Positions 8,122 through 16,473 of a stretch of DNA of 43,539 bases are shown one piece after another (the first letter of the stretch is position 1; each line of letters starts with the position of its first letter). The notes below the pieces were generated by a model that saw only the letters and a list, made by a program, of their open reading frames with translations, was not told the origin of the DNA and searched no databases. The translations under genes and the position numbers were made by a program. The DNA is from Candidatus Bathyarchaeia archaeon (GTDB lineage Archaea; Thermoproteota; Bathyarchaeia; Bathyarchaeales; DTEX01), in assembly GCA_038868075.1 (NCBI GenBank), contig JAWBXB010000005.1, positions 1 to 43,539 on the forward strand, given 5' to 3'.

Positions 8122-8433
8122 ATGCCTACTCAGAGATTTAGGATAACACCCACAAGCAGAGGTGCACTCTTCAGAGCTAAGAGGTGGTTTTATTCAACAT
8201 TCTACACAAAAGCTTCCTCTGACATTAAGGATGAGAATAAGAAGGCTTGGGTTGATTTAGCTGGTAAGATCATTGAGGAGATAAGTAAGCGTAATGCAAC
8301 CGAAAAGCCGACTAGACTCACAATAAACTATGAGGTTGGACCGCGCGGTGAATTCAAGCCAATATCGGTAACAGTGGAACTAATGGAGATAAAACCCCTA
8401 GAGACCTTCACCATAACTTTGAGTAGTAAGTGA
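8122..8433 (+). CDS. Small conserved-looking archaeal protein of unknown function
   Basis: A 103-residue soluble protein, basic at the N-terminus (QRFRITPTSRGALFRAKRWFYS). A helix follows (AWVDLAGKIIEEISKRN), then two amphipathic beta strands (TRLTINYEVG and ISVTVELMEIKPLETFTITL). There is no cysteine, signal or membrane segment. I do not recognise the family. It is likely a real gene: GAGGGG about 6 nt before the ATG is a good ribosome binding site, a TATA-like TTATATATT lies near 8068, and codon use matches its neighbours. The basic patch would fit nucleic-acid binding, but that is only a guess. It converges with the GH39-like gene. Confidence 0.7.
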   Translation: MPTQRFRITPTSRGALFRAKRWFYSTFYTKASSDIKDENKKAWVDLAGKIIEEISKRNATEKPTRLTINYEVGPRGEFKPISVTVELMEIKPLETFTITLSSK

Positions 8434-8476
8434 TGGAGACTAACAGTCCCATAACCTCCCTTATTTTTAGATAAAT

Positions 8477-10135
8477 TCACAATAAATATTTCTTTTTTGA
8501 TATTTTAGGATCATTCGCGAATGGTTCCAAAATTATTAGTGAGACAGCGTGCACCGGCATATTAAATGCTTTCACAATTTTCCCATTTTCCACCATAATT
8601 TTTGATATAGGCTCATAAAGCTCAAGCCCCTGTTTTCTTTTAATCATCCTTGATTGTAGTCTATTGGGGTATTCTGGGCGACCAACCCTTATCCACTCCG
8701 TGTAAGCATTACTATGATCCCTATCTATCCTATAATGTTTAACAATAAAATATCCATCTGCAAATGGCAGGTTAACAATCTCCAACTCCACATTATACTC
8801 GCCCTTAACATCCCAATCATCATGATGCGAGAAAATCATTACCTCTATTCTCTCTTTAGAGGATGCTGCAGCTAAAACATCTATATAGTAGCCATCTAAA
8901 TCAATTGTTGACTCAGACAATTTAATCGAACTAAATATTCTTTCATCACCCATCTGCGAATACATTCTAAACAGATTTAAGATTGGCTTATCAAAACCAT
9001 TTGTTGTAAACGTCCTTGTTCCCTCAAAAGTTCTTTCGCCCTCAAAAACAAATGCCCATGTTAGGAGATAAATCTCCCTACCATATTCCTCAGATAAATC
9101 CATTATTTTCTTAAAGGCTGTTGCTGTATATGTTGGATAATATTCAGTATTCCGAAATTCAAGATTAGGATTATCCCAGACTCCGCCAGCTGCCCATCCA
9201 TCTGGATCGCATTCGGATACTACACATTCAACGCCCTTCAGCTCATGATACCTCTCAATTATATCAAGCCCCGTCTTAACTTGGAGAATTAATTTGTCAA
9301 TTGACGGAGTTTGCTTCTTAACTTTTTCTCTTGGCAAACCCCAAAGAGGACTATAGCCACCTCCCTTAGCATGGAAGGATATGAAGTCTATAGGACTTCC
9401 TTTGCCACCATCATAAAAGTTTTTACCCCTAACGCAGTGATATAGGAATTTATCTAGCCACTCAGCGCTTTTTCCTCCGGGAATAGGTCCGGTCGTAGCT
9501 GGACCGCCAACCTTAGCCTTAGGAATAACCTTCTTAATCGCCGCTACAGCATAATCGTATAATTTGCAGTATTCCTCAAATGTTCCCTGCCAGTAGTATT
9601 GTAGATCCGGCTCATTCCATATCTCCCAATACCACGTTTCAACTTCCTCTATCCTATAGCGTTCAGCGCAATGTTTCACCAGATTTAGAATTAGATTATG
9701 CCATTTCTCATAGTCTTTAGGTGGGCAGTTCCATCCAGCATACCACCAATGGAATGATAAGTGTCCCCGCTTATCTGCTAAATGAAGAGGCATAAAACCG
9801 ATCTCAACAAATGGTTTACAGTTAAACCTCAGTAATGTATCAAATATCAAGTCTATTACAGTCCAGTTATATATCGGGTTACCATCCTCATCTTCAACGT
9901 AAGCATTCGTTGACCCCCATTTGGGCACACTCCTACAGTTACCTGTACAGAGCAAATGATGGAATCTAACATAATATGGTCCATCGGAAAGATTAGCGAA
10001 CCGTTTCAAAGTCGCCCTACCGCTTGGTGTAGTCGTATAATTAATCTCATCATAGCCTATATATCGCCAAATATGCTTAAACTCACCAATCTTTTTAGAT
10101 GAATCCACAAATACCTTTACATTTCCAACCAACAT
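8477..10135 (-). CDS. Glycoside hydrolase, GH39-like (beta-xylosidase/iduronidase type)
   Basis: A 552-residue protein with an N-terminal TIM barrel (about 10-380) and a C-terminal beta-sandwich (about 400-540), the layout of GH39. The acid/base is E175 in WEIWNEPDLQYYW, and E308 in VVSECDPDGW is in the nucleophile position. YYVRFHHLLCTG at 54-65 and PFVEIGFMP at 108-116 also follow GH39. Known GH39 enzymes cut beta-xylosides, alpha-L-iduronides or related glycosides with retention. Which one applies here cannot be read. No signal peptide, so it is cytoplasmic. The start is ATG at 10135, and a TATA-like ATTTAAAAATAG lies about 40 bp upstream. It belongs with the GH5-like and GH106-like genes as an oligosaccharide-degrading set. 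Confidence 0.85.
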   Translation of the reverse strand: MLVGNVKVFVDSSKKIGEFKHIWRYIGYDEINYTTTPSGRATLKRFANLSDGPYYVRFHHLLCTGNCRSVPKWGSTNAYVEDEDGNPIYNWTVIDLIFDTLLRFNCKPFVEIGFMPLHLADKRGHLSFHWWYAGWNCPPKDYEKWHNLILNLVKHCAERYRIEEVETWYWEIWNEPDLQYYWQGTFEEYCKLYDYAVAAIKKVIPKAKVGGPATTGPIPGGKSAEWLDKFLYHCVRGKNFYDGGKGSPIDFISFHAKGGGYSPLWGLPREKVKKQTPSIDKLILQVKTGLDIIERYHELKGVECVVSECDPDGWAAGGVWDNPNLEFRNTEYYPTYTATAFKKIMDLSEEYGREIYLLTWAFVFEGERTFEGTRTFTTNGFDKPILNLFRMYSQMGDERIFSSIKLSESTIDLDGYYIDVLAAASSKERIEVMIFSHHDDWDVKGEYNVELEIVNLPFADGYFIVKHYRIDRDHSNAYTEWIRVGRPEYPNRLQSRMIKRKQGLELYEPISKIMVENGKIVKAFNMPVHAVSLIILEPFANDPKISKKKYLL

Positions 10136-10279
10136 ACCTAGACACCAAATCCTTTAGAAATTAATTACATCTATTTTTAAATTCAAAAATCTTCTTAAAG
10201 TTAAACGTCATCTTAGACTATAGAGAATAATTTATTCATGATAGAGTGATTATTGAATTTTGGAAAGGGATATGGCTGA

Positions 10280-10891
10280 ATGATTTCTAATCTCCTGCTA
10301 AAATTAGAAGCTTTCCAACAATTAATGAATGAAGTAAATAATTGTAGAAGATGCGATTTATGGAGAAATCGTAGGAAACCAGTTTTAGGTGACGGAAACA
10401 TAGATACAACAATGGTTTTTATCGGCGAGGCACCTGGATACTGGGAAGACATTAAGGGTAAACCATTCGTTGGCTCGGCTGGAAAACTTCTTGACGAAAT
10501 CCTCAAGGATAATTTAATTTCGAGAAGTAATGTTTACATAACAAACATTGTGAAGTGTAGGCCTCCAGAGAATAGGGATCCACGTCCTGAGGAAATTGAG
10601 GCTTGTAAAGTTTATCTTGAGAGACAATTAGATCTAATAAGACCAAGAATTATTGTAACTCTTGGTAGACATTCGACAGCATATATTTTCTTAAAGGCTA
10701 ATGTACCATTTAAATCCATAAGTGAATCTCAAGGAAAGGTATATGAAGTAAAATTTTGGGAGGCGAAAACATATGTTATTCCATCCTATCATCCAGCGGC
10801 AGCCCTCTATAACGCTAAGCTAAGGGATGAAATCAGAAACGCTATTAAACTCGCCAAAGAATTAGAGAGCAAACTAAATCTTAAAGAATGA
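10280..10891 (+). CDS. Type-4 uracil-DNA glycosylase (4Fe-4S)
   Basis: A 203-residue enzyme that removes uracil from DNA after cytosine deamination. Motif A is GEAPG at 49-53 followed by GKPFVGSAG. Motif B is SYHPAA with H171. The four cluster cysteines C22, C25, C93 and C109 are all present, as in family 4 (Thermotoga/Archaeoglobus type). VKCRPPENRDP at 91-101 is the family signature. The start ATG 10280 follows AAAGGGA by about 9 nt; an ATG 8 nt earlier runs into a stop. The isomerase-like gene follows after 33 bp and may share the transcript, though the functions seem unrelated. Confidence 0.93.
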   Translation: MISNLLLKLEAFQQLMNEVNNCRRCDLWRNRRKPVLGDGNIDTTMVFIGEAPGYWEDIKGKPFVGSAGKLLDEILKDNLISRSNVYITNIVKCRPPENRDPRPEEIEACKVYLERQLDLIRPRIIVTLGRHSTAYIFLKANVPFKSISESQGKVYEVKFWEAKTYVIPSYHPAAALYNAKLRDEIRNAIKLAKELESKLNLKE

Positions 10892-10924
10892 AATTCAAGA
10901 ATGAGTTGAGGGAGGCGTAAAAGC

Positions 10925-11749
10925 ATGTTTATAGGCTTTCTTACCGCACCCTTAAGGGATTTGAGCCTAGAGAAGATCATTGATTGGGCTTCTAAAAACG
11001 GATTTAGAGGACTTGAAGTTCTCGTTTCGCCCTCTATAAAGCAAATTGACATTAATAGGGTCCTGAATGGTGGAGCTGGGGAAGTTAGGCGCCTATTTTC
11101 TGAGCGAGACCTGAAAATATCCAGTTTGGCCTTCTACAGTATAAGAATTCTTGAGGATGAGGATGAACAAAAGTTTCTATTAAAAGTTATTAAAGCAGCA
11201 TCGATGTTAGACGTAGATGTTGTCTGCACGCTAGCCGGCGGACCAGTTAAAGGCAAAGATAAGATTCAGACTTTAATTGATGATTTCAAAAGAATTTTTA
11301 GCCCAATTGTTGATGCCGCTAAAGAACATGATGTAAAAATAGCCCTAGAAAACTGGTATGCAACTAACCTTCAAGGTTTAGACCACTTTCAAATGACCTT
11401 TGAAAGTATTCCTGATAGAACTTTGGGCTTAAATTTTGATCCATCACACCTATTCTGGCAGCAAATAGATTATATTGAAGCAGTTTACAAGTTTGGTGAT
11501 CGAATTTATCATACGCATGCCAAAGATGCTGAGATATTGCCCTTTAGACTTAAGTATGTAGGCGTTTTAGGTAGGGGCTGGTGGAGATATAGAATACCTG
11601 GTTGGGGCGGGATAAATTGGCGCTCATACATCACAGCCCTTAAGGAGGTTGGCTACGATTATGTGCTCAGTATTGAGCATGAAGATCTATTCTTCAGTCC
11701 TGAAGAGGGCTTAATTAGGGGTAAAAGATTCCTTGAAAGTCTTCTGTAA
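10925..11749 (+). CDS. Sugar isomerase/epimerase-like TIM barrel (xylose-isomerase-like)
   Basis: A 274-residue single TIM barrel of the xylose isomerase-like/AP endonuclease family 2 superfamily. The four metal ligands of that family are visible: E142 (ALENW), D172 (NFDPSHL), H198 (YHTHAKD) and E251 (SIEHED). The loop RYRIPGWGGINW at 221-232 matches the sugar-epimerase branch more than endonuclease IV, which has extra His ligands I do not see. It likely interconverts a ketose or inositol-type sugar. GAGGGAGG lies about 10 nt before the ATG. With the three glycosidases nearby, a role in breakdown of released sugars is reasonable but inferred. Confidence 0.8.
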   Translation: MFIGFLTAPLRDLSLEKIIDWASKNGFRGLEVLVSPSIKQIDINRVLNGGAGEVRRLFSERDLKISSLAFYSIRILEDEDEQKFLLKVIKAASMLDVDVVCTLAGGPVKGKDKIQTLIDDFKRIFSPIVDAAKEHDVKIALENWYATNLQGLDHFQMTFESIPDRTLGLNFDPSHLFWQQIDYIEAVYKFGDRIYHTHAKDAEILPFRLKYVGVLGRGWWRYRIPGWGGINWRSYITALKEVGYDYVLSIEHEDLFFSPEEGLIRGKRFLESLL

Positions 11750-11780
11750 AGCGTTTAGACTTCTTCTGAAAATTTTATGC

Positions 11781-12452
11781 TTAATTCATGCCCAAACTTT
11801 TTCTAGCATTTGCTATTAAGTCAGCAAGTATGCTATAAACCCTCGTTGAATCCTCCATTCTAAGTACTATTACTGTCTCAGTATAGCAACTTATTGTCTC
11901 CTCAATATTTATTTGTCTTCTTGAAATTGCATTATAAAACATCGTAATGCAGCCAGGAGTATTAACAATTTCTTTTGGACTCTGAATTATTATAGCTGCC
12001 AGATCTCTCTTCTCGTCAAGTATCTCATTAGCCTCAAGCCTCAGGCGAACCTCATTAAAGATTCTCTGGTCAGTTATTATAGTTAATGTTGTCGCACCCT
12101 CAAGAACTTGAAAGAATGCCTCCGGAAACTCGGCTGATATTAATCTGGCTCTCTCAAGGTTCTTTCTAGTCTTCTCAAGAGATATCTTTGCCAAATTCGT
12201 TCTAATGGTTATAATGCTGTCAGATATAATTTTCAGATGCTCTTTTAATGGCTTAAATTTAGCTCTAGCTCGCTTGACAGACGTTATCATACCCTCTAAC
12301 GCCACTTTTCTTCCCAATATTTCCTCAGCCTTAGGCTTTAGTAAGCGGGCTACAGCGCTAAGGTTTGCATAACCCCTTTCAATGGCATCTTGAATTGATG
12401 GATCTCCCTCGATAAGGTATTGAACTATTTTCGCCAGGGAAAGTTCGACCAA
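11781..12452 (-). CDS. ACT-domain protein divergent from the arginine operon
   Basis: A 223-residue protein. The N-terminal 45 residues look like a small helical, possibly HTH-like unit (IQDAIERGYANLSAVARLLKP). A long helical region follows. Then come two ACT-like beta-alpha-beta units (TLTIITDQRIFNEVR near 122-136, and LAAIIIQSPKEIVNTPGCITMFYNAISRRQINIEE near 151-185). The PGCITMFYNAISRRQINIEE stretch closely resembles the amino-acid-binding ACT unit of aspartate kinases. No catalytic domain. Start: TTG 12452, with a TATA-like CTTAAAATAG at 12471-12480 placing a leaderless start there. Lying head to head with argG suggests an amino-acid-sensing regulator of that operon. This is an inference from domain and position. 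Confidence 0.65.
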   Translation of the reverse strand: MVELSLAKIVQYLIEGDPSIQDAIERGYANLSAVARLLKPKAEEILGRKVALEGMITSVKRARAKFKPLKEHLKIISDSIITIRTNLAKISLEKTRKNLERARLISAEFPEAFFQVLEGATTLTIITDQRIFNEVRLRLEANEILDEKRDLAAIIIQSPKEIVNTPGCITMFYNAISRRQINIEETISCYTETVIVLRMEDSTRVYSILADLIANARKSLGMN

Positions 12453-12561
12453 TTTCGGTCACTTAGAACTATTTTAAGTCACATTTTTAGTCAAAAAGCA
12501 CATATATTTAACCCTTATCTCTTTCAGTGGTTAAGCATCTCAGAAAGGGGAGCTGAAAATC

Positions 12562-13770
12562 TTGGTGAGGAGAATAGTCCTAGCCTATTCAGGCGGCTTA
12601 GACACATCCGTGCTCATAAAGTGGCTCCAAGAGAAGTATAATGCTGAGGTTATAACCGTAACATTGGATGTTGGACAGAAGGAGGATTTAAAGGCTATTG
12701 AGGAAAAGGCCTATAAGCTCGGTGTCCTAAAGCACTATTCTATCGACGCTAAGGACGAGTTCGTTAGAAACTATGTTTTCCCAGCTATTAAGGCTAATGC
12801 ACTTTATGAGGGCAAATATCCAGTTAGCACAGCCCTCTCAAGGCCGCTGATAGCCTCGAAACTCGTTGAAGTTGCTGAGAAAGAGAAAGCAGATGCCGTT
12901 GCACATGGTTGCACTGGCAAGGGCAATGACCAAGTCCGTATAGAGGTCTCTGTTAGGGCGTTAAATCCGAATCTTAAGATTATAGCGCCTGTTAGAGAAT
13001 GGAATATGACCCGGGATGCTGAAATAGAATATGCGAAGGAGCACGGTATACCGATCCCAGTGGATAGGGGCAAGCCATACAGCATAGATCAGAACCTATG
13101 GGGTCGCTCAGTAGAGTGCGGGATACTTGAGTATCCCGATAAGGAGCCGCCGGAGGATGCTTTTGAGTGGACTGTTCCGCCAGAGAGAGCTCCCAGTGAG
13201 CCAGAGTATATTAGCATAGAGTTTGAGGGTGGCGTTCCAGTGGCTCTAAATGGTAGAAGTATAGAGCCCGTTAAGCTAATTGAGAGCCTTAACAGTATTG
13301 CTGGGAGACATGGTGTTGGTCGAATAGACCATATGGAGGACCGCCTAGTTGGGATAAAATCCCGTGAAGTCTATGAGTGCCCAGCTGCAACCGTCATTAT
13401 AGAGGCGCATAAAGATCTTGAGAAGATGGTTCTCACAAGACATGAGATACTTTTTAAGCAGCATATTGATGCTGAATGGGCTTATCTTGTCTATGCTGGC
13501 TTATGGATGGAGCCGCTTAAAGAGGATTTAGATACATTCATAAATAAGACTCAGGAGAGGGTTAATGGCGAGGTTAGAGTTAAGCTCTTTAAGGGTAATG
13601 CGCTGGTTGTCGGGCGTTCTTCACCCCACTCGCTTTATGACATACACTTAGCCACATATAATATTGATACAACATTCGACCAAACATCTTCAGCCGGGTT
13701 CATTGAGCTCTGGGGTCTCCCAACCAGAGTTGCCAAAGCCCTTAGGAGAGCTAGGAAGGCTGAGATTTAA
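12562..13770 (+). CDS. argG: Argininosuccinate synthase
   Basis: A 402-residue enzyme joining citrulline and aspartate with ATP to give argininosuccinate. The PP-loop AYSGGLDTSVL lies at the N-terminus, GCTGKGNDQVR near 118-128 binds aspartate and citrulline, and SVECGILEYPDKEPPEDAFEW matches the family. Full length. Start TTG 12562 (or GTG 12565), with GGGGAG 9 nt upstream. A TATA-like CATATATTTA at 12501-12510 is the operon promoter, within 60 bp of the TATA box of the divergent ACT-domain gene. Its stop overlaps the argH start by one base (TAATG), so the two are translationally coupled. Confidence 0.97.
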   Translation: MVRRIVLAYSGGLDTSVLIKWLQEKYNAEVITVTLDVGQKEDLKAIEEKAYKLGVLKHYSIDAKDEFVRNYVFPAIKANALYEGKYPVSTALSRPLIASKLVEVAEKEKADAVAHGCTGKGNDQVRIEVSVRALNPNLKIIAPVREWNMTRDAEIEYAKEHGIPIPVDRGKPYSIDQNLWGRSVECGILEYPDKEPPEDAFEWTVPPERAPSEPEYISIEFEGGVPVALNGRSIEPVKLIESLNSIAGRHGVGRIDHMEDRLVGIKSREVYECPAATVIIEAHKDLEKMVLTRHEILFKQHIDAEWAYLVYAGLWMEPLKEDLDTFINKTQERVNGEVRVKLFKGNALVVGRSSPHSLYDIHLATYNIDTTFDQTSSAGFIELWGLPTRVAKALRRARKAEI

Positions 13771-15272
13771 TGTCTGAGCTGCTTCGAGGCGGTAGGCTCA
13801 TGGGGTCTAAGAGAGATATTGTCAAGTTTACTTCTTCAATTAATAGCGATGTTAAGCTACTTAAGCACGTCGTGAATATTAATAAGGCTCATGTAATAAT
13901 GCTGATGGAGAATAAGATAATCCGCGCTGAAGATGGCTCTAAAATTCTCGGAGCCTTAATGGGTTTAGAGGATAAATTAACCCTTAGATCCGACATTGAG
14001 GACATTCACATGCTTATCGAAGAAGAGGTTATAGAATGCGTTGGGATGGATGTTGGCGGAAACCTGAATTTGGCGAAGAGCCGAAATGACCAGGTTACAA
14101 CGGCCATAAGAATGGCTTTGAGGGAAGAGCTACTTAGCATAATGGAGCTGATAATTAGCCTTCAGGAGACGCTTATTAATGTGGCTGAAAAGAACATTGA
14201 TATTATTATTCCGGGATATACGCATTTGCAGCCAGCCCAGCCTACAACCCTCGCCCATTATCTGCTGGCGCAATTCGATATTTTTGGGAGAAACTTAAAT
14301 AGACTCTTTAATGCTTACGGGCGTGTTAATCTGTGTCCAATGGGTGCCGGAGCCCTAGCGACAACGAGCTTTCCAATTAACCGTGAGAGGGTCGCTGAGC
14401 TATTAGGTTTTGATGACATAGTTGAGAATTCTCTTGATGCTGTTAGCTCGAGGGATTTTCTGGTTGAGGTTTTAGCAGCCCTATCCATTATGGCTATTGA
14501 CTTAAGCCGCCTAGCCGAAGATTTGATATTATGGTCTTCGATGGAATTCGGTCTAATAGATCTTCCGGACGAGTTTACTTCAACAAGTAGCATAATGCCC
14601 CAGAAGAAGAATCCAGAGGTTCTTGAGGTTATGAGGGCTAGAATGGCTTTAATTTTAGGCGATTTCATGGCGGCTTCAGCAATCTTAAAGGGTCTCCCAT
14701 CAACATACAACCTAGACTTTCAGGAAGCTACGCCCAAACTTTGGGATGCATGCGAAAATACACGTGAATCTCTCAGAATGCTCTCAGAATTGATTGGAAA
14801 TATAAGGGTTAAGAAAGAAGCCCTAAAGAAGCCCTCTCTGAGCTTTTTGGCGGCTACGGAGCTTGCAAACATCCTGGTTAGAAACTATGGTGTCCCATTT
14901 AGGCTCTCGCATAAGATTGTTGGGGCATTAGTTAAAGCCCTAATAGATGAGGGGAAGTCCCTCTCAGATGCTACACCGGAGATGCTGGCGAGAATTTCGG
15001 AGGGAATTTTGGGCTCGCCAATAAATGTTAGGGTCAATGATCTGCAGATAGCTGCAGACCTAGCGTACTTTGTGGAGTCACATAATGTTAGGGGGGGACC
15101 CTCCAGAAGGGAGATTGAGAGGATAATTTCCGCAAGAAGATCTATGCTCAGCCACTATAGAGACAATATAGCATCATTGAGGAAGCGTATTGAGGATTCA
15201 ATTAATGCGCTTAACCTCATAGCCGAATCGTATACTGCTCAGGTATTTCATTCAGCATCTAAGGAACCATAA
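13770..15272 (+). CDS. argH: Argininosuccinate lyase
   Basis: A 500-residue member of the fumarase/aspartase superfamily. It splits argininosuccinate into arginine and fumarate, the last step of arginine synthesis. Key motifs are NLAKSRNDQVTT, YTHLQPAQPTTLAHYL (catalytic His), and the mobile signature loop TSSIMPQKKNPEVLEVMR with the catalytic Ser. About 30 residues longer than E. coli ArgH, with an extended C-terminus (IESYTAQ-like tail). It starts with ATG sharing one base with the argG stop. The carA start lies 23-40 bp downstream. Confidence 0.97.
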   Translation: MSELLRGGRLMGSKRDIVKFTSSINSDVKLLKHVVNINKAHVIMLMENKIIRAEDGSKILGALMGLEDKLTLRSDIEDIHMLIEEEVIECVGMDVGGNLNLAKSRNDQVTTAIRMALREELLSIMELIISLQETLINVAEKNIDIIIPGYTHLQPAQPTTLAHYLLAQFDIFGRNLNRLFNAYGRVNLCPMGAGALATTSFPINRERVAELLGFDDIVENSLDAVSSRDFLVEVLAALSIMAIDLSRLAEDLILWSSMEFGLIDLPDEFTSTSSIMPQKKNPEVLEVMRARMALILGDFMAASAILKGLPSTYNLDFQEATPKLWDACENTRESLRMLSELIGNIRVKKEALKKPSLSFLAATELANILVRNYGVPFRLSHKIVGALVKALIDEGKSLSDATPEMLARISEGILGSPINVRVNDLQIAADLAYFVESHNVRGGPSRREIERIISARRSMLSHYRDNIASLRKRIEDSINALNLIAESYTAQVFHSASKEP

Positions 15273-15294
15273 AGTTTAAATTTATGTTCGACCT

Positions 15295-16467
15295 TTGCTT
15301 GAGGAAGGTTCATTGAAGCGCAAGAAGAACCCCGAGAAAGTGAAGGCCGGTAAGGCTGTTCTGGTTCTTGAGGATGGGACATTCTTCATCGGCAGAGGCT
15401 TTGGGGCCATAAAGAAGGCTTCAGGTGAGGTTGTATTCTCAACTGGTATGGTTGGTTATCCCGAGTCCTTAACAGACCCATCATATTATGGGCAGATTCT
15501 AACATTAACATATCCGCTTATTGGAAATTATGGTGTCCCAGCATACGATTATAACGAGTTTGGCATACCATTAAGCTTTGAGTCAATTGGAATTAAGGTC
15601 ACCGGACTTGTAATTCAGAAGCTATGCACAAAACCCCATCACTGGGCCTCTAGGAGAACACTTGATGAGTGGCTCAAAAGCGAGGGTGTTCCAGGAATAT
15701 ATGGAATAGACACTAGACGCTTGACGAAGAAGCTCCGTGAAAAAGGCGTTATGCTCGGCATACTACAAGTATGCGAGGAGAATGAGGAGCCAAATATAGA
15801 TAAGTTACTTGAGGAGGCTAAAAGCGTTCCAGACCCAAACAAGCGCGACCTAGTCAGTGAAGTTACGATTAAGGAGCCAGTTTACTATGAAAGCGGCGGA
15901 AAGATTAGGATAGCTCTAATAGACTGCGGTGCAAAGGCTGGGATAATAAGGTGTCTGCTTAAGCGCCGGGTTGATGTCATAAGGGTTCCCTATAACTTCT
16001 CAGCTGATGAGATTCTCGAGTATAAGCCTGATGGGGTCCTAATAAGTAATGGGCCTGGGGACCCAAAGAAATGCGCTAAGACTATAGAGGCTGTTAGGGC
16101 TCTTGCTGAGGAGAATGTGCCCATGATGGGCATATGCCTAGGAAACCAGATTCTTTCGTTGGCTATGGGAGGCGACACATATAAACTGAAGTATGGGCAT
16201 AGGTCTCAGAATCAACCAGCCTACGACCTTGAGACAGGACGCTGTTACATAACAATACAGAATCACGGCTATGCTGTTAGGGTGGAATCCCTAGAGAAGA
16301 CCAAACTAAAGTGCTGGTTTATAAATGCCAACGATAAAACGGTTGAGGGAGTGAAATTTAGGAATGGACCCTCATTTGCCGTTCAGTGGCATCCAGAAGC
16401 CTCTCCAGGACCATATGATACTGAGTTTCTCTTTGATGAGTTTCTAAAGAGAGCTAGAGCTGGGTGA
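15295..16467 (+). CDS. carA: Carbamoyl-phosphate synthase, small (glutaminase) subunit
   Basis: A protein of up to 390 residues that hydrolyses glutamine and channels ammonia to CarB. The N-terminal CPSase small-chain domain (about 20-160, STGMVGYPESLTDPSY) is followed by the class I amidotransferase domain with nucleophile C281 (MGICLGNQ), H366 and E368 (QWHPEASPGPYD). The open frame starts at TTG 15295. A second TTG at 15313 is preceded by GAGGAAGG at a good spacing and may be the true start. A TATA-like TTTAAATTTA at 15275-15284 could give carAB its own promoter inside the operon. carB begins 6 bp after the stop. Confidence 0.96.
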   Translation: MLEEGSLKRKKNPEKVKAGKAVLVLEDGTFFIGRGFGAIKKASGEVVFSTGMVGYPESLTDPSYYGQILTLTYPLIGNYGVPAYDYNEFGIPLSFESIGIKVTGLVIQKLCTKPHHWASRRTLDEWLKSEGVPGIYGIDTRRLTKKLREKGVMLGILQVCEENEEPNIDKLLEEAKSVPDPNKRDLVSEVTIKEPVYYESGGKIRIALIDCGAKAGIIRCLLKRRVDVIRVPYNFSADEILEYKPDGVLISNGPGDPKKCAKTIEAVRALAEENVPMMGICLGNQILSLAMGGDTYKLKYGHRSQNQPAYDLETGRCYITIQNHGYAVRVESLEKTKLKCWFINANDKTVEGVKFRNGPSFAVQWHPEASPGPYDTEFLFDEFLKRARAG

Positions 16468-16473
16468 TAGTAT

